The position numbers and the translations under genes are program-made. From NCBI GenBank assembly GCA_031213475.1, contig JARUPZ010000005.1:11603260-11667259 (forward strand): a DNA stretch of 64,000 bases. The letters run 5' to 3'. The notes beneath the pieces are model-generated. The model saw only the letters and a list, made by a program, of their open reading frames with translations, made no database searches and had not been told where the DNA came from. The stretch comes from Nereocystis luetkeana. Lineage: Eukaryota > Sar > Phaeophyceae > Laminariales > Laminariaceae. Below are positions 53,325 to 63,191 of the stretch, piece by piece. Numbering within the stretch: the stretch's first letter is position 1; each line of letters starts with the position of its first letter.

Positions 53325-54420
53325 GTCAGACAAATAAATGATGAATCGCACCGAGATATAAAAAAAAAAAATGCCAGCTATGTATAATACGTGGTGGATA
53401 CAGCGTGCCCTTCTTTCTTGTGGCCATGCGGTCACGAGCACACGACTCAGCAGCAGCAGCAGCAGCAACAACACTCAGCGGCACTCGAGAAACAGCACCC
53501 GTTTCGAGCAGCACTCGTACGCCTGTTGTTGTTGTTTTTGTACTGCTGCCTATTGCTCGAGCAGCACTCGAGCGCACGAGCTTGATGAGTAGGTTTCCAA
53601 ACATGGCCTATTGCACCGCAAAAAACAGCCACGGGACCACCATCACTCGATTGCTCAAGCGCGCCAAGAACGAGAGACAAACACGAGCACGGCGTGGCCA
53701 AGCAGACACGGGCACACGAGCACCCAGCAGCAGCAGCAGCAGCAGCACCACCACCACCACCACCCAGCGGCACTCGAGAAACACTCGCCTCGGGCAGCAC
53801 TCGTACGCCTGTTGTCGCGGTTGTTGTACCGCTGCGTACTGCTCGAGCATTAGATCGACCATATATCGCAGGCAACTCAATACGTGATACGAAGATCACT
53901 CGAAAAACCGATGAGTCGCACCGTGATACATACTAAAACAGAAACAAAACGTACCAAGTATGCACGTTGTACTGTAGATACAGCGTGTTCTGATCTCTCG
54001 TGGCCAAGAAGTCACGAACACACAAGCACTCAGCAGCAGAGTCAGCAATACTCGGCAGCACTCGAGCAACACTCGATTCGAGCAGCACTCGCACGCCTGT
54101 TGCTGCAGTTGTTGTACTGCTGCGTACTGCTCGAGCAGCACTCGAGCGCACGAGCATGAGTAGGTTTCCAAGCATGGCCTATTGCACCGCGAAAAAAAAA
54201 GACACGAGGACCACGATCACTCGATTGCTCAAGCGCAACCCGCACGAGACAAACATAAGCAGGGCGTGGCCAAGCAATCACAAGCACTCAGCAGCACTCA
54301 GCAGCAGCAGCAGCAGCAGCAGTAGCACCCACGGCACTCGAGCAACACTCGGCCCGAGCAGCACTCGTACGCCTGCTGTTGCTGTTGTTTTGCTGCTGCG
54401 TACTGCTCGAGCAGGACGAA
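53325..54420 (+). repeat. Higher-order tandem repeat, 571-bp dimer of 288-bp units
   Basis: CTCGTACGCC-type words recur at 53513, 53801, 54089 and 54365, a basic period of 288 bp (the last interval is 276). Alternate units differ: TGAGTAGGTTTCC starts at 53586 and 54157, 571 bp apart, and GAGTCGCACCG-type text at 53337 and 53910. Each unit carries a CAG run, CACTCGAG words and GCGTGGCCAAG. Overlapping open frames here are Gln/Ser/His-rich chance frames. Confidence 0.8.
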
Positions 54421-54544
54421 TTTGAGCCAGGTACCCCGGGGGTAAGCGGGCGGAGCATTTTCCTGTGGCAGGCTCACTCACGGTGACGTGGCTCGTGACC
54501 GCTTGGCCACAAGGGGTGACCCCGCGTTACGGATTGTTGTGAGG

Positions 54545-55440
54545 ACGTTCGCGTGTTCGAAAGCGGCTAAAACCAGACACCAGAATCCCGGGCTAATCCG
54601 CGAACCCAAACTGAAGACGCCGGTCGACTACGACCAGGTCGCGGAAGGCGTACCCGAACAGGGGGCATTGTGCCCATTCCACGGGGATCTGCCGGAAGGC
54701 GTCCTTCACGTCCAACTTACTGAGCAGGATGCGCGTGGGTGGGGCCGACGGGCGACGCAAGTGTAAATTACGCCAATAATACCACGGAGTACGTGACCTA
54801 GTTTACAGGGGTGGGCGGACGAAAAATCTGTGCAGGAGTTGACGCTTGGTACAGATGTCTCAAAAGTAAGGTCGTGAATGATTTGGATCTTCGCGGGAGA
54901 CACCGTCACCCCTAAAGGTGACAGACGGAGACCGGGGATACGATCGACAGTGTTCCACGGGAAAACGAAATCCCGCCTAAGCCTAACGTCTTCCGCTATT
55001 TTACACAGTATGGTTCCCTCGTACGGGACGATCGATCTATGATTACCATACTGCAGGGCGACACCCAAGTCCCCGACGCTGTCTACCGCTACCGGCACCC
55101 CGTGCGTGATTATTTTCGCCAACAGGTCAACTTGCAGAAAACGCTTAGTATACCCAAATCAGGCCGCCACCCGACCTGCCTGTACGCCGGGGACGTGTAG
55201 CAAGTTTTTGAGGGCCCGCATGCACCCGAATTTCCCCCCGTGGACCGACAAAAAAACGGGAATAGTGACTCGCTACGCGCTCAAACGCCTGTTCTACCCC
55301 CACGGTTCCGTCCACGGCCGTCGGTTCAGGTACCGACTCAACGCACGCGCGGGTAAGGGCCAGCCCACCTGCCGCTGGCTCCGTCGTCATGTGACAAGGC
55401 CCGTCTCCCTATCCGCGCCCCGTTACCGCTGTGTTCGATT
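54545..55440 (-). pseudogene. DIRS-like reverse transcriptase fragment, copy 1
   Basis: On the minus strand: DLLAKIITHGVPVAVDSVGD, IPGLRLSPLGVTVSPAKIQI, IHDLTFE, then after a frameshift SKLDVKDAFRQIPVEWAQ (motif A with the catalytic Asp) and LQFGFAD-SPGFW. The order matches the RT of the element at 32.3-32.95 kb (DRLRQIACVGVP, VPGLRVSPVGVV, IIHDMTFE, MDVKNAFRQIPVD, LQFGWRGSPGWW), but the sequences are clearly different families. The part upstream (55390-55145) is open but separated by frame changes and a TGA. The catalytic FxDD region is missing. A dead fragment. Confidence 0.8.
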
Positions 55441-55555
55441 ATAAAGGATAGACCACTGAGCTACTCAGTCAGCAGGAGGCTGACTGAGTAGCTTAGTGGT
55501 ATATCCTCTAAAAACGAACAAAAGAAGTCCGGGGTTCGAGTCCCGCCGGAAGTCG
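55441..55555 (+). repeat. tRNA-like unit fused head-to-head: long hairpin 1
   Basis: Arms 55441-55473 and 55479-55511 pair over about 33 bp with a 5-base loop. The plus-strand half continues as a tRNA-like unit with A box TAGCTTAGTGG and B box GGTTCGAGTCC (about 55532), ending CCCGCCGGAAGTCG. The minus-strand half stops after the A-box half and runs into the RT fragment. Confidence 0.8.
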
Positions 55556-55750
55556 TATTTCCGCTTTTTCTGCCGTGGGTAGAAACAGGGAAATCAGGTG
55601 GAGAGAACCACGATAAAAGAACACTCGACCAGAGAGTCGGAAGTGGAGTGAACCACTTGAGTAAAAAAACTCACGACTAAGGAGGGGGACAAAATGAAGG
55701 AAACGCCAGGCGCTGATTAGGGGCTATATCAACCCCGGAGGATGTTATCG

Positions 55751-55858
55751 GCGGGAGGCCGTATCGAGCCCAAAGGTACTTCTTTTGTTCGTTTTTAAAG
55801 GATAGACCACTGCGCCGCTGACTGAGTAGCTCAGTGGTCTATCCTTTATAATCGAACT
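55751..55858. repeat. tRNA-like head-to-head hairpin 2
   Basis: AAAGGATAGACCACTG (55797-55812) pairs with its exact complement at 55832-55847. The left half leads on the minus strand into a variant 3' part (GGCTCGATACGGCCTCCCGCC), with no good B box. The right half leads into the second RT fragment. Confidence 0.75.
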
Positions 55859-55859
55859 C

Positions 55860-56503
55860 AGAGGTGCCCGGGCGCGGATAGGGAGACGGGCCTCGTCACA
55901 TGACGACGGAGCCAGCGGCAGGTGGGCTGGCCCTTATCCGCGCGTGCGTTGAGTCGGTACATGAACCGACGGCAGTGGACGGAACCGTGGGGGTAGAACA
56001 GGCGTTTGAGCGCGTAGCGAGTCACTATTCCCGTGTTTTTGTCTGTCCACGGGGGGAAATTCGCGTGCATGCGGACCGTCGAAAACTTGCTACACGTCCC
56101 CCGCGTACAGGCAGGTCGGGTGGCGGCCTGATTTGGGTATACTAAGCGTTTTCTGCAGGTTGACCTGTTGGCGAAAATAATCACGCACGGGGTGCCGGTA
56201 GCGGTAGACAGAGTCGGGGACTTGGGTGTCGCCCTCCAGTATGGTAATCATAGATCGATCGTCCCGTACGAGGGAACCATACTGTGTAAAATAGCGGAAG
56301 ACGTTAGGCTTGGGCGGGATTCCGTCTTCTCGCGGGACACGGTCGATCGTATTTCCGGTCTCCGTCTGTCACCTTTAGGGGTGACGGTGTCTCCCGCGAA
56401 GATCCAAATCATTCACGACCTTACTTTTGAGACATCTGTACCAAGCGTCAACTCCCGCACAGGTTTTTCGTCTGCCCACCCCTGTAAACTAGGCCACGTA
56501 CTA
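55860..56503 (+). pseudogene. DIRS-like reverse transcriptase fragment, inverted copy 2
   Basis: The inverse of 55440-54800 with few differences. It contains AKIITHGVPVAVDRVGD, RISGLRLSPLGVTVSPAK and IHDLTFE, then stops abruptly at CGTACTACGACGTC, where a tRNA-like unit begins. It carries the same upstream TGA as copy 1 (near 56131), so the two copies arose from one already broken sequence. Confidence 0.8.
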
Positions 56504-56665
56504 CGACGTCTGGCGGGACTCGAACCCCGGACTTCTTTTGTTCGTTTATAGAGGATAGACCACTGAGCCACTCAGTCAGTGGCGCAGTGGTCTATCCTTT
56601 AAAAACGAACAAAAGAAGTACCTTTGGGCTCGATACGGCCTCCCGCCGATAGCATTCTCCGGGGT
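56504..56665. repeat. tRNA-like head-to-head hairpin 3
   Basis: The minus-strand unit has A box (GTGGCTCAGTGG), GAACAAAAGAAGTCC and B box GGTTCGAGTCC, ending CCCGCCAGACGTCG. It is fused at its 5' half to a plus-strand unit with the variant 3' part. Stem pairing runs through GAGGATAGACCACTG and continues as GTTCGTTT/AAACGAAC and CTTCTTTTG/CAAAAGAAG. Confidence 0.78.
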
Positions 56666-56681
56666 TGATCAAACAGAAATA

Positions 56682-56850
56682 CGACGTCTGGCGGGACTCG
56701 AACCCCGGACTTTTTTTGTTTGTTTAAAGACGATAGACCACTGTGCTCTTCAGTCAGCGGCGCAGTAGTCTATCCGTTATAAACGAACAAAAGAAGTACC
56801 TTTGTGCTCGATACGGCCTCCCGCCGATAACATCCTCCGGGGTTGATCAA
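56682..56850. repeat. tRNA-like head-to-head hairpin 4
   Basis: The same design as hairpin 3, more diverged (GACGATAGACCACTG with CAGTAGTCTATCCGTT). It is followed by GATAACATCCTCCGGGGTTG, which also follows or precedes the variant ends at 55735 and 56960. Confidence 0.72.
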
Positions 56851-57060
56851 CCCCTAATCAGCTCCTGGTTTTTCCTTCATTTTGTCTCCCTCCATAGTCG
56901 TGAGTTACTTCACTCAAGTGGTTCACTCAAACCAGGCGTCGATTAGGGGCTTGATCAACCCCGGAGGATGTTATCGGCGGGAGGCCGTATAGAGCCCAAA
57001 GGTAAATATTTTTGTTCGTTTTACAAAGGATTGACCGCTGCCGCCGAGACTGCCCCGCTG
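56851..57060. repeat. Inverted spacer copy with partial tRNA-like unit
   Basis: CCTCCGGGGTTGATCAACCCC near 56835-56858 is mirrored near 56950-56972 around a core (TTCCTTCATTTTGTC, CTCAAGTGGTTCACTC) that is itself the inverse of 55640-55735. A partial tRNA-like half (AAAGGATTGACCGCTG) ends the cluster near 57045. Confidence 0.65.
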
Positions 57061-57368
57061 TTCCTGGAGGCGCTGGCGGTCCTATTCATTTTGAAGCGGC
57101 CGTCCCGCCCACGCCCGCCAGATGGCGGGCCGCCGCCCCTGCTTTTGCCGCTGCTGTCGTTGTTTGCAATTCCACCGGTCCCGCCGCGGCCGTTGCTCGC
57201 CCGGTACTTTTTGTGGGCGGGGTGAGTGTACACACACTTTTCGCCGAAAAGGCACCCGCGTGCCTCCCATCACGCGAAGCAGTCGCCGAACCGGCTGCCC
57301 CCCCCCCGAGATCTGGCGGTCGCGCTTCTCCGCGCGTCCCGCTGCTGCCTTCGCGGAGGCCACAGCGC

Positions 57369-58258
57369 CTAGGAGCCCCCTCCCCCTATGTAGTTGGTCA
57401 GAGCTAGCCACGTCGGGTACACCACGCACGGCATGTTCTCGATCATCGGGGGTGGACCTTTTGCGACGTCCACCGCTGCAGAGAACAGGCGCTGGCAGTA
57501 TTTCTTTTTATCGGCGTCGATCAAGGTGGCCATGAGCGCCTTGTTCTCCGGCATGACAGCCTTGGGCCGGTGCTTCCTGCAGTGGACCCGGAGATCGGAA
57601 AGAGCCCGCCGGAGTCTGTCCTCCAGCATGCCGAGCCCGTCCACGCCGTCCTCCGAAGACACCCCGTTCCCCCCATGACCGCCAGGATGGCCTCCAAAAT
57701 AATCTCTAGCTGCTCCGGCAGGAACATGGCCGCAGCCAGCCGAGTGGTGCCGTCCTCGACCATATACCCGCCGACCTAGAACACGGTGAAGGTGTTCAGC
57801 TGGGCGATCGTCACGTCCGACGCGAGCGCTACATCCCCCAGTAATGCCTGCATCTCCGCCCGCTGCAGGTTGTACACCGCCGGTGTTTCCCCGGCGGTGA
57901 TCCACATCTTCCGGACGACGAAGATACGCCACGCCGCGAAAATCTTCTCGTCCTCGGCTCGTCGCCCCGGTGCGGTAGGCCCGTCCCCATAGGCCCCCGG
58001 CTGCTGGGCCTCCGCGATGGAGAGCTACATATGTTCGCACATGGCGGCAACGGCTTCCCGGTCCTCGGTCAGAGCGGCGACCTTCTTCTGGGTCGCAGAG
58101 AGTTTCTCACGGAGTGCCCGGAGGTCCTCCCGCATGTCGCCGACCGCCGCCGCCAGCGCGTCCGAGTCGCGATCCGTTTGGAGCTGGCGGGAAAGCTCGG
58201 CCAGCGACGCGAGTGACACTCTCCCCCCGCCCAACACGAGTTCTGGAAACAGGGCCAA
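57369..58258 (-). pseudogene. Broken ORF with N-terminal coiled coil
   Basis: One minus-strand frame runs from 58258 to about 57680, with TAG stops near 58024 and 57778. A frameshift near 57680 then continues to 57369. The first part is a heptad-like coiled coil (LREKLSATQKKVAALTEDRE). The middle has FLPEQLEIILEAILAVMGG and the end KKYCQRLFSAAVDVAKGPPP and MPCVVYPTWLALTNYIG. A possible acceptor (CTGTTTCCAG) lies near 58246. No ATG begins it and no domain is recognised. It could be the Gag-like part of another element or a dead host gene. The local DNA is GC-rich. Confidence 0.4.
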
Positions 58259-58259
58259 C

Positions 58260-58744
58260 AGAATCAGGGCAGTTACCTCACACGGCCTTGTTTTGCTGTG
58301 TCTGTCTCGATCCGTGTCTATATCACAAACTCGGTTCTCCCCCTTCTCCAGTCGGTGTGAAGGATAACTTGCTGGTCAACTCGTTTTTCCCTCCTCTCGC
58401 TTCTCTTTTTTTCTCTTTTGTTTTCTTTTTTTTTCATTTTTTTTCTGCGGTGCTACCAGTGCCGGGCGCGTGGTTTGTTTGCTCATTCTCGGAAATTTTG
58501 GACGCCAAATAATTAACACTCCCCGGAACGGAGGAAAACACCACAACTTGGCAAATGGGGAGATCCAGGCATCTAGCCCCCCCGGTTCTTCCTTCTCTCT
58601 TCTTGTTTTTTTTTCTCTCTCTCTGTCTGTCTTTCTTCACTCTCTTCATGTTTACCCATGTGGTCGTTCCGAAATACTTCCCTCGTGCATTTCCACCTGG
58701 GTGGGCCCTCCCTGCTTCCACAGCGAGCCCGCCTCTTGCTGTCT
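58260..58744. other. No gene; pyrimidine-rich stretch
   Basis: The plus strand is rich in TCTTTT/TTCTC words from 58385 to 58640. It could serve as a splice or promoter region for the minus-strand relic at 57369-58258, but nothing decides this. Confidence 0.3.
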
Positions 58745-59345
58745 CCACAGCCGGTCAGCACCGCGTCGGTCGTGCGTCTATATATATGTTTTTCCCGTCG
58801 CACGCAGCAGTACTGTCTCCACGGCGCACCGACTCTAATTATAACAGCGGCCCATCCTTGGCCATGTTTCCATTAGTATCGGGCCCAGAGCTTGTCATAT
58901 CAAGCCGCACCATGTCGGTCGGGCGTCGATATTTTTTCATCGCGCACCACAGCCCTGACCTCACGGCACGCCGACTCTAAGCATTGCTAGAGTGGCCCCC
59001 GCTAGCAACCCGTGTCAGTCGTGCGTGTATATGCTTCCTCGCTCACAGCAGTACTGTCTCCACCACGCACCGACTCAAATTATCATTATTGTTGTAGTGG
59101 TCCACACCTGGCGTGTGTTTTGTTTTTCTCTCTCACTAATCTCAGGCAGAGAAATTGTAACCGGACTGTGTCTCCACACCCCAGCGGAATGTGTCGGTCG
59201 TTCGTCCACATGTTTGCATCACGCACAGCAGTTCTGTCTCCACAGCTGCCCAAGGATTGACACGAGGTTATTTTTTTTTTCCTTCTCAGCACACCCCACC
59301 GTGTTAGTCGTGCGTCGATAATTTTTTATCGCGCAAAGCGGCGAG
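58745..59345 (+). repeat. Degenerate tandem repeat, four to five units
   Basis: Units of about 110-180 bp share GTCGGTCGTGCGTC, CATCGCGCACAGCAG and CTGTCTCCAC-GCGCACCGACTC (for example near 58762, 58912, 59010, 59185 and 59300). Noncoding. Confidence 0.65.
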
Positions 59346-59707
59346 ATGCACCCGTAATGGGTGCTGCTATAGTTGCATGTTTTCACATTGATGACTCCAA
59401 GTGACATGGGCAAACTATAGTTGATCTAGACCAATATGTGAACCTCTGTTGAGTCTTCTAGCTCTCTTTCGCGGCAAAACAACCTCCATTACGGTAAACA
59501 TAGCATCATATGTAAATTTGTCATTTACTCCCTACCAAATACCTGGTAATATTTGTTTACCCTTTATAAGGTATGCAGGCTCGCCGACGTTTACAGACTC
59601 GCCGGTACTACAGTGGTATGCGCTGACCCTAGCCCCCCAAGAAAAACAAGTCAAGGCCACGCGCTTTGTGCACTGGCGTTCATTCTGGTTAGCGCATAGC
59701 TCTCCAA

Positions 59708-60526
59708 TTGTGTGAAGGACGAAAAGCATGTCACGTCAAGACGAATCTATCAACAGCTCTCAAGTCTATCTGCAGAGTTCTGTCTCTAAACATTATTGCA
59801 GCAAGGCCAACATACACCACAAGTATCGCATTGTTTCATCACCAAATCGACCGTTCTTTTACTTCCGTCAATACGCAGGCTCGCACACATCGCCCATCCC
59901 AGGTGACGCTCCGGTGGTGGATCTGGCTGCAATGTTTATTGCTCAGCCACGTAGGAGTTGTTGGTGCAAGCAGAAAATACGTTGTGCGTGAGCTGGGGCT
60001 CGCTGATCTGTCTGTTGGCACCTATTTCTCACGTTGGACCACAGGCAGGCATAGCGAGAAGAGATACAAGAATGTCAGCACGGAGCTAGCTCCAGCCGGG
60101 GTCTACCGAGTCTTTGGTAGCCAAAATCCAAGGAGGGTGTGGTGGCTAGCGTTCACTGGCAAGGAAGGTGCGCTACCTAGATTCGATGCTCGGGAAGATG
60201 TCCGCTGGTTCACAGCGGAGGAGGTTGGTGCAGGAGAAGAAACCATCGCGGTGCCCTTGACAGCTTGCAAGGCAGGAGACGAGGAGGGTTGTGCCTCTGG
60301 TATACCTCGACGAGAGGGGCCTTGTGCGGCTGGTACGGCAGCAAGAGGTAGCGGGGATGGGACGGATGAAGACTCTCCCAAAATGCTGCAAAGCCTAGTT
60401 CCATCACTATTGCCGCGTCTCTGGGGACTTCACCGCGGTAAGCGGTTGTGTAATTCGCTTTTCCGTTTTGAAACCGGTCATGTTGTACCCTACGATTCGA
60501 GTGTCTGTAGCCGATGTGTATCATAG
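59708..60526 (+). other. Open frame of 272 codons without ATG
   Basis: The frame begins at TTG, and the first in-frame ATG comes only near its end (about 60383). Its central text is mixed and hydrophilic (SRKYVVRELGLADLSVGTYF, then RRVWWLAFTGKEGALPRFD and REDVRWFTAEEVGAGEE) rather than low-complexity. It could be an exon of an unknown gene. No domain, partner copy or clear splice border was found. Confidence 0.28.
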
Positions 60527-61514
60527 TCGGACGTCCTCTGAGTTTGGTCATTCATCCGTTTTTGAGGTGAGGTCATCCCAGTGCAACGTGGTGCAAGAAA
60601 AGGTCAAAGAATACCCGGGGAGGTGTAGTATGTTCCTTTAAGTCAACGTTACACTTGGGTTGCCCGACGTCGTCGTTGCTGCAGTATACGTCTTTCGTTA
60701 TTGTCGCGAAAGGCGGATGGGCTCCCTATGGGCTTGCGCTGTCAACATTCAAGCGTACTAACTGTCAACAATAAAGCGTTTCTTGTCCCTCCGTGTCACT
60801 GTTGTACTGACGTCGCCACCGTCAGGGAGCAATGGGTACGGAGCGACGCCATGCAGATTATGATGTCTACGTCTACAACCGGTATTTTTCCTAATTTGGT
60901 CGAGCTGTGAAGATTCCTCGACGTACCAAAGGAAGACCTGAAACACCTGCGGGCCTGAGATATAACGCCCGACAACACAACCAGCGTACAAAACTCGTGT
61001 CAAGTATGTCGCCTACCAGGTACAAGGGTATGTGCGAGCATGATTATGGAATAATCGTGGAACGATGGTTTATGTAGGAAAACGATACCCGCTTCCGCGG
61101 CAGGGAGGGTTTCGTTCGAGAGCTCATTCAGGTTTTTTCTTCCGTTCTGTGTCAAGGCTGCCTGGCCAAACTTTGGACACCTGACTTCGTGCCAATATTT
61201 CGTGGATAGAGGCGGCGGGGAGCGGGAGTTGACTTTGAAACGTTACATTTTACCAGGGTATATCACAAAGCAGAGGCCAGAGATAGAGGTTCATGTTCCC
61301 CAACGCCCGATGGGCCTTATTGTTCGCGAGGCGAAAATAAAAAAAAAACGCTTTCATAATGATGTGGTATTGAGGAGGTTCGATGGTGTTGTATTACCAA
61401 CACGCGAACGCCATGCCTCCCTAGAACCGCGATTTTTTTGTTCGATTGATTATATTCCATTTCTTTGGCTCTGTCCTTCCTGGTCGTAAGATACTTGCGG
61501 GGACACATACGTAG
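60527..61514. other. No gene recognised
   Basis: Short frames only. No repeat partner in the window. Confidence 0.35.
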
Positions 61515-61772
61515 CTGGCTTTTATCGCCCCCTCCCCAATACGGTTCGTGCCTTCATTTTTTATCGCGACAAGACTTCAACCCTTGACTCAATCCTCGAC
61601 TCGAAGCGAATTGCGTCTACACATGCCGCGCGCGTTCAATTGTTGCTTCCTGCATTATTTTGCGTTTGGGAAATAAATGTACCACAACCGACGGATTCGC
61701 ACCCAGGGCGTACTTGTAGAAGCATTAGAGGGTAAACACTAGACCACCGGGCCGCCCCTGTAGTACTTGATC
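61515..61772 (-). mobile_element. SINE family 1, diverged full-length copy
   Basis: Read on the minus strand, the head GGGCGGCCCGGTGGTCTAGTG has an A-box match, and GGGTGCGAATCCG is a B-box variant. The body follows in the same order as 45709-46042: TTTATTT, CAATTGAACGCG, CGCAATTCGCTTCGAGTCG, GAAGTCTTGTCGCGATAAAA, TGAAGGCACGAACCGTA and a G-rich run. The tail is cut near 61515. Strong divergence shows this is an old insertion. Confidence 0.7.
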
Positions 61773-62550
61773 ATATTTTCTGTCTTCCACCGCCAACAAC
61801 ATTTTCGCCTGATTGAGAGCGTAGTATCTGATTGAGAGCGAGACTGCGCGATACGCTGTAGCCGGACTACCGCTGAGAGGTGGAGCTTGCTGTGTAGCTT
61901 GAATTGAAGGGCTATCCGGTAGCTTCAAGCCGCTACCCTGGTCATCGTGTGGGAGTCTCTCGTTGTGGAGCTACAGCCGGGAGCAGAAGCTACAGTAGAG
62001 CCCACCGCCCGAGGCGAAACAGTTTGAGGCAGGAATAGCCAATCTGGGGAAATCTAGCAACTTGTCTAGCTCCTATCTGCAGCATCCGATGACGATGACA
62101 CGCATATGCTCGCGACGCTGCTGACGAGACCTTCAATTTTGCGCCGCTTCTTGGAATAGCCCGTCCCCTACTTACCAAGAAATGTCAAGAGGCGTCTGGA
62201 CCCGAAGTTTCAATTTATTTGGCTCTCGCTCTCAATCAGATACTTCGCTCTCAATCAGGCGAATATGTTGTTCGCCGTCGTCACCAATCACGACAAGCAT
62301 TTGCGTTTGTTTTGCAATAGACCCAACAAAGAACGCTGCATGCCACAAACCCAAAAGGGTCGTCAGTGAAACAGAAAGTACAGCAATTAATTATGAACCC
62401 TGAAGTCTAAACTATCCTCTTTTCGCCACTCCACCCCACACCACTCACAACAACAAAAAACGAATATTAATTATTCAAAAGTCGAAAGCACCCCTACTCA
62501 GCACGCCCATATCACCGCAGCAGCGCCAGCACATCCAGGCTAGAATCTAA
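61773..62550. other. No gene recognised
   Basis: GTAGCTTCAAGCC / GGAGCTACAGCC words and CTGATTGAGAGCG (61810 and 61833; inverse near 62230 and 62253) recur. These hint at an old inverted duplication around 61.8-62.3 kb. Confidence 0.35.
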
Positions 62551-62589
62551 TTCCATGCCTCCAGCGATCACTTTAATTGAGTACTTCGG

Positions 62590-62800
62590 AAACTCTACAC
62601 TGGTAGTCCCTAACCCAACATGCTATCCTCCCCCACACGGGACGTACTGCAGCGTAGACAAAGGTTGTGCTCGCAACGAAGTACAGCACGATTTCGTCTG
62701 CGCCGCATCCTTGCTTCTGGCGCTAGAACAATGCCAGTGCGCCGGTGGTGGTTGTGTGGGGGGGCGGGGCGGGGGTTGGGGGGGGGGAACCTCAAGAAAA
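62590..62800 (-). pseudogene. Degenerate relative of the exon at 62832-63062
   Basis: On the minus strand RQKQGCGADEIVLYF and VYAAVRPVW (about 62735-62640) resemble RQKQLGGDDQEPYIL and MQYNAAVD of the neighbouring exon. Similar G-rich DNA precedes both. A stop (TAG) lies before RQKQ. This suggests a small tandem exon duplication, one copy of which has decayed. Confidence 0.3.
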
Positions 62801-62831
62801 AAAAAGGTACGTCGAATGAGATTCTTCATAA

Positions 62832-63062
62832 CTAGTCCCAGGGCAACGCCAGAACACCCTCCTCGGGAGCACCCTCCATGTCATCGCCGGAAAGCATTCC
62901 CATCGCGCGCTTGAAGCGCGCACCTCGTTTGCACTTGTTCCCGCCCCCCCTACATCCTATGTCTACAGCAGCATTATACTGCATGCAGCTTGTAGCGGTG
63001 CGTGCGAGGATGTAGGGCTCCTGATCGTCACCACCGAGCTGCTTCTGGCGCTCCAATATTGC
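62832..63062 (-). CDS. Possible terminal exon of an unknown gene
   Basis: On the minus strand an acceptor (CCCACATGCAG) precedes 76 codons and TAG (62832-62834). The peptide begins AILERQKQLGGDDQEPYIL and ends MLSGDDMEGAPEEGVLALPW plus Asp. It is mixed in composition with an acidic end, unlike the chance frames around it. The frame also stays open upstream to 63191, but there it is Pro-rich from the poly-purine tract. Function unknown. Its upstream exons would lie right of 63.2 kb. Confidence 0.38.
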   Translation of the reverse strand, partial: AILERQKQLGGDDQEPYILARTATSCMQYNAAVDIGCRGGGNKCKRGARFKRAMGMLSGDDMEGAPEEGVLALPWD

Positions 63063-63191
63063 CTGCATGTGGGCCGGGTGGGGCGGGGGCGGGGGTAGAG
63101 GGGGGAGACCGATACAGCAACAGTGGGGGGTGGGGAGGGGATGGAGAGGGTTAGACATACGTGTGCGTTGCAATTTATTTTTTTTGTACAC

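Noticed and set aside
53405-54425. Several 90-160 codon ORFs in the higher-order array
   Set aside because: All consist of CAG/CAC triplets and CTCGAG words. The frames shift from unit to unit.
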